A DNA stretch of 64,000 bases from Hirsutella rhossiliensis (taxonomy: Eukaryota; Ascomycota; Sordariomycetes; Hypocreales; Ophiocordycipitaceae): assembly GCF_020360975.1 (NCBI RefSeq), contig NW_025408680.1, forward strand, positions 930,001 through 994,000. Reading direction: 5' to 3'. The notes beneath the pieces are model-generated. The model did not search any database. It was not told the origin of the DNA and saw only the letters and a list, made by a program, of their open reading frames with translations. A program made the position numbers and the translations under genes. Of the stretch, positions 57,301-64,000 are shown piece by piece. Numbering within the stretch: the stretch's first letter is position 1; the number at the start of each line of letters is the position of its first letter.

Positions 57301-60300
57301 CTCTTCGGATCTTCTTGTTGTGTCCTTTGTTCTGTTTATGTCGGATGCCAGGTTGTACAGCCGTGTTGGTCAGTACGTGGGTCTTGTCAGTCGATTTTGT
57401 TGTGTCCGCCGGTTCGGTTGCTGTTTTCGTTTGTATCGCTGAAGCCCGTAATGATTTGCTTGAACGGTCATCCCTTTCGTCCTGTTCAGTGGCTAAATCA
57501 TCGCAAAATTTTGCTTTCTCCCAAATCTACTAGTCTTAGAAACTTACGTCTTCGTTCCAACGCAGCTGGCCAGTTTTCCAGTTGATCAGTGGGTTGCTCT
57601 CCTGTAACCATGGAAGCCCTAACACAAGGTCGTGTTCTCCAATGTCCATGATGTCGAAGTCGACTCGTTCGTCGTGGCCCTGGATATTGATGTCGAGGTG
57701 ATCAATCTCCATATCAATGATTCCGTTGTTATAGTTGAAGGCCTCTCCTTCGATATTCGTGAGTTCATATGGATCTTTCTTGTGTCTCCATGGGAGTCGG
57801 TAACGATTGATGACTCTAGGTGAAACGTAATTGCCCATCGCGCCGCAATCCAATAGTGCGTGTACGTGATGTCCCGCGATTTGGATGTCCAATACCATTT
57901 GGTTGCCATGGCTTGCCGTTGCCATGCATAGGGTCCTTGGATCTTGTCGTGTCGTGCCAGTCTGTAGCCCTTTACAGATGGCGTACCTCGTTTTTGCCTG
58001 GTCCTTATTCGTTTCATTTGGGTATTCTTCTTCGATTTGTTGTTGATATCGTTTCTTTATGTTTTCGTCGCGTGGTGTCGTGTCGGGGCTCAAGAGACTG
58101 ATTTCTTGTAGCCAATCGAAGATTTCTTGTTTCTCAACGCTGTGTTGTTTGCATTGTGCTGCTTCGCAGTTGATTGCGTACCGTGCTTCGCAATTCTGTT
58201 CGTTTTCGTACCAGGAATCGAGTTTTCGTTCTGCGTCTTTCTGTTTTGCGCGTAGTTCTTCTGCGTTAATTTTTCCTTGGTCGAATGTAGCTTGTAGCCT
58301 TCGTAGGTGTCGCCAGTAGTCCTTTGGTGCACCGTTGTGTCGTTTGTGCCATGCTCGTGCCTTTTCGTGTTCGTGAACTTTGCAGTTCGGTGTGCACATT
58401 CGTTGTAATCTTCTTCGTCGCATCTGATTCGTTGCGCGAGTCTTGTGAAGATAGATGGTTCGGATGCCTTAGAGCGAGTGGCGTTGTGCCATTCCCCAAT
58501 TTTGGCGTGTTTGTGGATTTTGCATGTTTCCGAAAGACATCTCGTTAAAGAACCGTAATCATCGCGGCATTCAAGTGGCGTGCCGTAATCGGGTTCCAAT
58601 AACATGACTTGGTCGTTCGGGTAACGTTGATCGATTTTCCAGTAGTCCAGTTCCGTGCTTAGGTAGGGTTTCGAAAGTATTTGTCCGTCGAATCTGACTG
58701 GGAAAGCGTTGTGTCGTGCCTTCTTCTGAAGTGTATCATGCAGTCCAAATAGACGCATGAGATCCATGAAATATGTTTGTGCTCTTCGTGACTGAGCACT
58801 GTTCTTGGGTCATCTGAAAATTCTCCTCGTGGTTGCCATTCTCGTTGTAGAGCTGTAAAGGTGTCGACCGCGGCGATAGCCACAGCGTAGTCTCCTCCGC
58901 GTGGTGCCGGTTGGTATCGAATCAATGCAGCTTGTTGGTTTTCCGTGAGAATTTGAGGTATTTGTTGAGTTCCATTTTGAGCATTTCTTCGAATTCTTCG
59001 AAGTATGGAGCGTGTTCTCCAATCGTGGCGTTTTCCTTAGTAGTGAGGGTGGTGGTGCGAGTTCATCCTCGTCTTCTGTTTCTTGTAGCGTGTCTTGTTC
59101 TTCAGAGCTTGTGTCGTCGAAACTTCGTTGTTCCTCTTCGGGTTGTTGTCCGAGTTTCGTGAGCATAAGGGCTGCGTCCGTATCTTCTTTGTTATGTTGT
59201 TTATAGACTGCCCGTCGTTGTTGTCGATCCTTATTTCGCATGTCTTCCTGGAATCGTTTGCCGTTCTTCCTGATCCAGTCTTGTGAGACTCCTTCAGGAT
59301 AGGGTATTCTGGTTCTGCGAATTTGACTTGTTTCTGTGTTGTGGGATCTCTTCGTTGCACCATTGCAAGGGTTTTCTTTGGTGGCTTTGGGAACCATCCG
59401 GTACCGTTTTTGTCGCTTAGGTGTACCGTGCATTTGTCGTCGTAGCATGCAGTCCAACTAAGGAGTTCATGCTTTGGTTCCTGCTTGTTAGTAGCGTTCA
59501 GGTGTCTCTTACCTTCTGGGGCTGGGGCCCAGTGAACTTTCTTCTCCTTGCGAGGTTGCTTGCAATTTCGTGAGAAATGTCCAACTTTCCCGCAGTTGAA
59601 GCATTTTCCTTCGCCCTTCTTTGTTGCATCCAGGTCCATTTTGCCTGGGTTAGTTGTGTGGGCGTAAGCAATGGGAGTTTCGCGCTTCTTCTTGTAGTTG
59701 GCGCGTCGGTTAAAGTTGTTCCCATAGGAAGGGTTCCAGTTTCCTCTTCCTTGTTTCTTTCTTGGCGTCGCGCATACTGTCTGTCGTCGATTCGTACTGC
59801 CATAGCAATGTAGTCCGAGAGGTTGTCAGGTCGATTTTCCTTGTAGAGCTCGTCCTGACTTCTTCTTTCAGCCCGTCGTAGAATCGTGACATAAGAGGTT
59901 CGTCGTCCCAATCAAGCTTTGAGGTGACTTGACGGAACTTCGCAGCATAATCCGATGCTGAGATCCTTTGTCGGAGTTCTCGAAGTTTCTGTTCGGCCTC
60001 TCGTTCCTCGTCGGTTGTTCCGAATACCTTCGTAATGGCTTCTTCGAATCCTTGGAAACTGGCAAAGACTTCGTCTGTCTCGTTGTCTCGTCGCGCTGGT
60101 TGGTTGTCGAGAAAGTCCTCATGATGGGTCCAAACCAGGCGAGTGCCGTTCCAGATAAACAATTTCCTGCGTGGAGTACCTTTTCGACTGGGTCCGAGAG
60201 CTTGGTCGGATAGAATCGGTGGTAGGCTTTGAGTTGGGTGAGAAAGTCTCGAAGCGTGCCATGAGTACCGTCGAATGGTCCTGGCTGTTTTGGTTTGACT

Positions 60301-60446
60301 GCTTCTCCGATGTCCCTGACTTGTCCGTTGCCTCCTCCGTTCCTGAGCACTTGGACCTCCTGTCGAAGGCTGATGATTTCGCGCATCATGTCCTGCGGCG
60401 ACACGGTGTGTCCCGAGTTGGTTGATCCAGTTTGCTGTGCAGGCAT
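54328..60446 (-). pseudogene. B gag-pol (multiple frameshifts)
   Basis: The start is ATG at 60446. Gag runs to about 58500 with a perfect CCHC knuckle CFNCGKVGHFSRNC (59567-59608). Protease has ALLDCGA at 57839-57859, Cys replacing the usual Ser/Thr. RT has an intact YLDD at 56616-56627. Then come FANYYRRFI, RNase H, an HHCC integrase zinc finger (about 55440-55560), integrase core with VSDRGS (about 55150) and a chromodomain (about 54360-54500). Frame breaks are seen near 60118, 59850, 59690, 57140, 56595, 55133 and 54527. At the three sites I could compare, B is one base shorter than G1. No RIP stops. Unless these are sequencing errors, the element is dead. Confidence 0.85.
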
Positions 60447-60498
60447 GTTGACAGTTATGCGATATTGCTCAGAGAGACGCGGTATCGTTCTGAACAAG

Positions 60499-60508
60499 AG
60501 CTTTCAAC
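60499..60508 (-). promoter_or_regulatory. B primer-binding site (self-priming type)
   Basis: One base inside the 5' LTR the element strand reads GTTGAAAGCT. It does not begin TGG as a tRNA 3'-end site would, and it pairs perfectly with AGCTTTCAAC in the LTR near the expected mRNA start. This is the arrangement known from self-primed chromoviruses. Confidence 0.55.
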
Positions 60509-60509
60509 G

Positions 60510-60928
60510 TGTGACGACCGGTGATATTCCCAAGGGATAAACCTGTCGGGGTTTATGTTGGCAGATACAACAGGGCGTGGTCTGAGCAATGATAAGTATG
60601 TCACGTTGGTGATGAGTCGGAGGTCGTAGACCGTAGACTGTAACCAGGTAATCAAGTGATCGGAATCAGAGATGAGATCGTGATAGGGATCGTAATGATT
60701 GTGTTGAAAGCTAAAGAGCTATCTAGTCTAAAGGAGTGAAATGGGGCAGCTATATATACCCAACTGCCCGTCTCTGATCGCGAGGTGCTGGAGGTGATCA
60801 CAGAGGTGATCACCTTGATCGATGAACGATCCGTCGAGCACCGCTCGCTTGATCGTAAGGCGATCCACCGATCACCTTTCGCATGGTCACGTGATCCTTC
60901 AGCGGTTAGTCATCCCTGGCCCGTGTCA
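60510..60928 (-). repeat. B 5' LTR, first part (split by the MULE)
   Basis: Matches 53159-53576 closely. Differences from the 3' LTR: a 2-bp indel near 60548, one substitution near 60585, a 1-bp indel near 60733, one TA unit near 60757 and a change near 60858. It is interrupted after CCCGTGTCA (60920-60928). Confidence 0.9.
60920..60928. repeat. 9-bp target-site duplication of the MULE
   Basis: CCCGTGTCA is found at 60920-60928 and again at 63902-63910. The 3' LTR of B has a single copy (53568-53576 region). Nine bases is the usual duplication for Mutator-like elements. Confidence 0.93.
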
Positions 60929-61000
60929 GGGAGCCAATAGAGCGGGGTCCGCGTTTTAAAGTCGGCGCGGACGTCCGCGCCTGTTATGTAGCCCGGCTGG
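60929..61000 (+). repeat. MULE left terminal inverted repeat
   Basis: Pairs with 63824-63901 over about 72 bp, with a few indels near bases 14-25. It contains the perfect 18-bp palindrome GGCGCGGACGTCCGCGCC at 60964-60981, which also lies in the right TIR, a plausible transposase binding site. Confidence 0.88.
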
Positions 61001-61201
61001 CCATTGTGGGCGCCGCGAACAGCGCCTGCCGCGACCGCGCTGGCGCGCCAGTTTTACTGCACATATCTCCCGCACATCGGCAAAAGTACTCAACGGCCAC
61101 AGCGTCAATTTGAGTGTCAATCGACTCAAATTTTTTTTAATCTAGAATTGCTGTGGTTTCCAACTGTGGCGCACTTATACAGACCGGTCCTAGCAGACGA
61201 C
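61001..61201. other. MULE subterminal region, left
   Basis: Between TIR and gene end. It has a T-rich/A-rich run (ATTTTTTTTAAT near 61129-61141) and no ORF with support. Likely the 3' untranslated region of the transposase gene. Confidence 0.5.
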
Positions 61202-63672
61202 TTATATGCGGGAATAGTTTGCCTGCTGTTCCTCCGAGTCTCTCTCGCAGTCAGCCCATATACCTGCAGTACCTCTTTCTCGTGAGAAAGGCTGCGCTTG
61301 CATTTCCTCGGCCACCCGGGCATCTAACCGCTCTTCTTCTGCCTTATCCCAATCAAGGTATGCCATCATCTCTTCCTTGGTCCATTTCCTCGAGCCGCAG
61401 CTCCTTGACATTTGCTTCCAGTCGAGGCACCAGTCATATTCAGTCTTGCTGTAGCGCAATGGCAAGCCCATTGCCTTCGGTATGCCTGGTTGGTCTTGAG
61501 ATTGCCGCGAGGCTGTGCTCTATACCAAGAGTCTCTTGCCCTGACATACCTCTGATAGATGGCTCGTGGGTCATCATATCGTAGATTCTCCGTAGTCTCT
61601 GTAGCTTCTGCAATTCCTGTCGAGACTGCAGCAATTGTAGACACCGTAGAGACTGTAGTGACTGCAACCGTGATTGTCTCCATGACTGCTGCAGTCTGTG
61701 CAGTCTCTGAAATTGCTACTGCTTGTGCAGTCTGTGCAGTCTGTGCAGTCGCTGCAATTGCTGCCGTCTCTGCAGTCTCTGCCGCCCGTGCCTCTGCCCG
61801 CTGCAGTATGTCGCTATAGCGTAAAGGACAATTGCGAGATGTCATGATGTGCCCTTTCTGGTGGCATTTGCTGCATGTAGGTGGCGCCTTTGGCCGTAGA
61901 ACTGGCTCTATGGCTTCAAATGCACTTGGCTCGCGCTGTGTGGATGACTGTGTTATCCTCGATGTGGCGACAAGTTGGTCCAATCGCCGACGAGGCTCTA
62001 TGAGGACCTGACCAATCTCTTTGGTATCCCGTCGAAGGCGCCAATGCGTATGAAAATGTTGTGGCCGGAGTGGCAGATCTTCCTCTATGAGCGGCTGTAA
62101 TGTGTGCGCACAAGGGAGACCGTGAGACTTGGTGAAGCTGCCTGTGCAAGCAGGGATGTCTTTCTCGTTGAGGCGCTTGTGTTGCTTTGCAACCTGTCGC
62201 AAGGCTTCGTGTGATACCCAGCCACGTACCGTGCTATATACGGTTCCAGAGAGCTCAATTGGCATCCGTATATGCTGCCTGGCTTGGTTGGCTTGTAGCT
62301 CGGCCAGTTGGTTGAGAAGAGCTTGCTTGATTGCCCTCGTTGCTTCGAAGAGGTCTAGTGTTGACTTCTTAAGGTGGCTCTTCAATAATGCGTGGATGCC
62401 TTCCACCCGGGAAGTAGCCACATTGCCGAAATGAGCATATTGATCAACCCAGGCCTTGACGAGCTTTTCCTTATACGGGTCCAACCAGGTTTCCGTATGT
62501 AGCTAACCTCCTTGACGTATCGTGGTACAAAGCGCTTCTCAGCTCTTCAACTTGTTGATCGAATGTCTCCTCATCTCTCGAGCTCACGATTGAGTGCCAA
62601 TACCCAAAGAACTCAACCCATTTCTCATCACTGTTAGAGTTCTCATCCTCACGGTCGAATGCTGGTTTGCAATAGCTAAGCACCGCCTTGTTCGCATGCC
62701 AGATGCAGAGCAGAGACCTTGACGCAGGAAAGCACCGGGAAATTGCGTTCATGCAGGCAAGGCAACGATCTGTAAGGATAACGGATGGCTGGCGAATGTC
62801 ATATAACTCGTATATCGATTGAGTTGGTCCAGTGCCCAGATGTAGTCATCTTCATCTTCACCACTGAGAAAGGCAAAGGCAATACAGAATGACCGTTGGC
62901 AGGCATCAACGCCGATCATATCGAGCAGTGGCATCTTATATTTGTTCGTCTTGTATGTGCAGTCTAGAAGTAGTAATTCTGGGTATGCGTTGAGGTATTC
63001 TAGTGACGCCGGGTGTGCGAATAAGACCGCTGTGACTCGGCCGTCATGGTCAAGCTGTATGCGGGTTTGGAACCCTCGTTGTCAAGCTCATTGGCAAGGG
63101 CATGCATTGTGCTCTGCCCAGCAAGAAGCTCTCGTCTGCGCTGTGCGATACAGTTATATATGTCTTGCTGTGTCGCTCCTTGAGCAGTCTGAGAGCTCTG
63201 GCGCATATATGTCCGGATATCCTTTGGTGCTATGCCGGCGCTTGCGAGGTTCCCAATAGCTGACTGGTCAGTTGAGGAGAGGCACGATGAGCTGGATGTG
63301 CTGTAATGTGCAGACTGGGCTCATGGTTGTGGACCGACTTCTCCTCGCCTGGGCGATGCCTGATATACCAGTACGACTTATCAAGGCTCTCTCGCATTGA
63401 TGGAAAACTGGCATCCAGTGATACGGGAGCTTGTAGACCGTTGCCGTTCAGCTGGCTTCTGGTCCTTGCTTGTATGAGCCCCTGGTCTACCTCCACGATC
63501 ACAGGCAAATGTGACTGTGCGTCTTCCGACCGCGGGTCTCTCGTGGACTTGCCTGTGGTGAAGGCATAGCCTCTTGGAGCTGCCCACGCATTAATTGAGA
63601 CAAGAAGGGACTCTCGCGAGTCGAATTGACCTCAGGAGGAAGGCAATCGTCAGGGAATTCAGTAAGCTCCAT
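61202..63672 (-). pseudogene. MULE transposase (frameshifted)
   Basis: Starts at ATG 63672. The N-terminal zinc-binding DNA-binding part has TFACDRGGR, GCQF and HNHEPS (about 63330-63500; FAR1/WRKY-GCM1-like Cys/His spacing). The MULE catalytic region has LLLDCTYKTNKY-MPLLDMIG (about 62900-62970), FAFLSGED (about 62865) and CIWHANKAV (about 62690). Then comes TSRVEGIHALLKSHL (about 62380-62430), a SWIM-like CTGSFTKSHGLPCAH (about 62110-62150), a CCHC-like knuckle CSKCHQKGHI (about 61850-61880), an Ala/Thr-rich repeat and a tail with KWTKEEMMAYLDWDKAEEE (about 61330-61390). Frame changes near 63590, 63395, 63205, 62955, 62790, 62490 and 61445 break it. It would cut and paste the element. Confidence 0.82.
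61590..61800 (-). repeat. 9-bp tandem-like repeats in the MULE transposase tail
   Basis: Repeats of TCTGTGCAG/TCTCTGCAG and similar units encode a run of Ala-Thr-Gln/Glu tripeptides (AQTAQTAQAVA). The array keeps frame, so it is a low-complexity linker rather than noise. Confidence 0.75.
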
Positions 63673-63823
63673 ATTGGCCTACTCTGCGTAAGGGCGGCGG
63701 ATAAATTGGGCCGCAATGGCGGCGCGCTGACCTCCGTGGATATGGTCGTGATATGCTTGCCACAGTACGGAGGGCGAGAGAAAGGAGAGACAGGTCGGGG
63801 CCGGAGGCGGGCCCGACTATCTT
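63673..63823. other. MULE 5' leader and promoter region of the transposase
   Basis: Lies between the right TIR and the transposase start. No clear TATA box seen. CT/GA-rich runs (GAGAGAAAGGAGAGACAGG near 63775-63793) are CT tracts on the gene strand, as often found upstream of fungal genes. Confidence 0.4.
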
Positions 63824-63901
63824 CCGGCTGGGCTTACAAAACAGGCGCGGACGTCCGCGCCGACTTTAAAGGCGCGGACCCCCGCGCCTCTATTGGCTCC
63901 C
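63824..63901 (-). repeat. MULE right terminal inverted repeat
   Basis: Inverse of 60929-61000. Carries the same 18-bp palindrome at 63844-63861 and a second, imperfect GGCGCGGACCCCCGCGCC at 63871-63888. Ends GGCTCCC at 63901. Confidence 0.88.
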
Positions 63902-63910
63902 CCCGTGTCA

Positions 63911-63958
63911 TGGCCATCCGTTGGTCGGGTCGTAACATCCGTTGGTCGGGTCGTAACA
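63911..63958 (-). repeat. B 5' LTR, second part
   Basis: Continues the LTR after the MULE duplicate, including both 21-bp units and the terminal TAACA, followed by GCGTG (63959-63963). Confidence 0.88.
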
Positions 63959-63963
63959 GCGTG

Positions 63964-64000
63964 TAGAGGAGCGAATACCACGCTATGTCGCGATAGCCAT
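63964..64000 (-). pseudogene. A3 gag continuation
   Basis: Only 37 bp remain. Read on the minus strand and joined across the GCGTG duplicate, they stay in frame with the gag at 53153, so A3 continues beyond the window. Confidence 0.6.

Larger units (their letters stand above)
60929..63901 (-). mobile_element. Mutator-like element (MULE), 2973 bp
   Basis: Bounded by GGGAGCCAATAGAG and its inverse, with TIRs of about 70-75 bp and a perfect 9-bp duplication. One transposase gene on the minus strand fills it. No RIP. It is the most recent insertion in the window. Confidence 0.92.
53159..63958 (-). mobile_element. B: Ty3/Gypsy chromovirus, essentially free of RIP, with a MULE in its 5' LTR
   Basis: LTRs at 53159-53623 (465 bp) and 60510-60928 plus 63911-63958 (467 bp once the MULE and its duplicate are removed). 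They differ at only about five places, mostly short indels. GCGTG flanks the element. Coding is on the minus strand. TpG and CpA are normal, so it arrived after RIP stopped acting here, although a relative (G1) is in the same window. The coding region is frameshifted many times. Confidence 0.93.

Noticed and set aside
61590..61800. CRISPR-like or satellite array
   Set aside because: Short imperfect 9-bp units without spacers, in frame with the transposase.
1..64000. Host protein-coding genes
   Set aside because: Every supported frame belongs to a transposable element; remaining ORFs are shadows in other frames.

Overview
This window looks like a gene-free block of fungal heterochromatin, most likely from a filamentous ascomycete (Pezizomycotina). 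From base 1 to about 46.76 kb the DNA almost lacks CpA and TpG and is full of TpA, the footprint of repeat-induced point mutation (RIP). Old reading frames are broken almost only by TAA and TAG, at places where Trp and Gln codons are expected. I see no host gene, tRNA, rRNA or CRISPR array; nearly every base belongs to a transposable element, and the elements are nested up to five deep.

Layout. A1 (1-2264) is the 3' part of a chromodomain Ty3/Gypsy element and sits inside a second copy, A2 (2265-3338, 30749-30962, 40438-41569). A2 is split by S1, a 697-bp LTR-like unit, and S1 is split by LINE1a (3931-30629, minus). LINE1a holds G1, a RIP-mutated Gypsy (4655-15877) that itself contains copia element C1 (5843-12160); it also holds S2 (18893-19588) and an opposite-strand sister, LINE1b (21912-29278). 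A2 is split again by LINE2 (30963-40437), which contains copia C2 (32906-39251). Then come an unidentified stretch (41570-41994), a fragment of a MULE-like element (41995-42665), and copia C3 (42683-46759), which contains S3 (44396-45092) and a long-TIR element M (45371-46440).

At 46760 the sequence changes: A3, a younger and only partly RIP-mutated copy of family A, has entered C3. Its gag is split by B (53159-63958), an almost un-RIPped chromodomain Gypsy of the same family as G1, and one LTR of B is split by a MULE DNA transposon (60929-63901) with a perfect 9-bp target duplication. Target-site duplications support most junctions and give a relative order of insertion.

The most interesting signal is a recurring architecture. 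The Gypsy families A and B (and G1) carry, between the end of pol and the 3' LTR, an extra ORF on the opposite strand that converges on the pol stop. In A3 and B these ORFs encode Cys-rich (CxxC-like) proteins. In G1, which shares B's backbone, the corresponding ORF appears to encode a different, coiled-coil-like product, which suggests exchangeable cargo. LINE1 also has a 2.4-kb 3' region with a candidate antisense ORF. Other points are a self-priming signature in B, a half-tRNA(iMet) primer site in the copia family, and recurrent one-base losses in B relative to its RIP-mutated relative.
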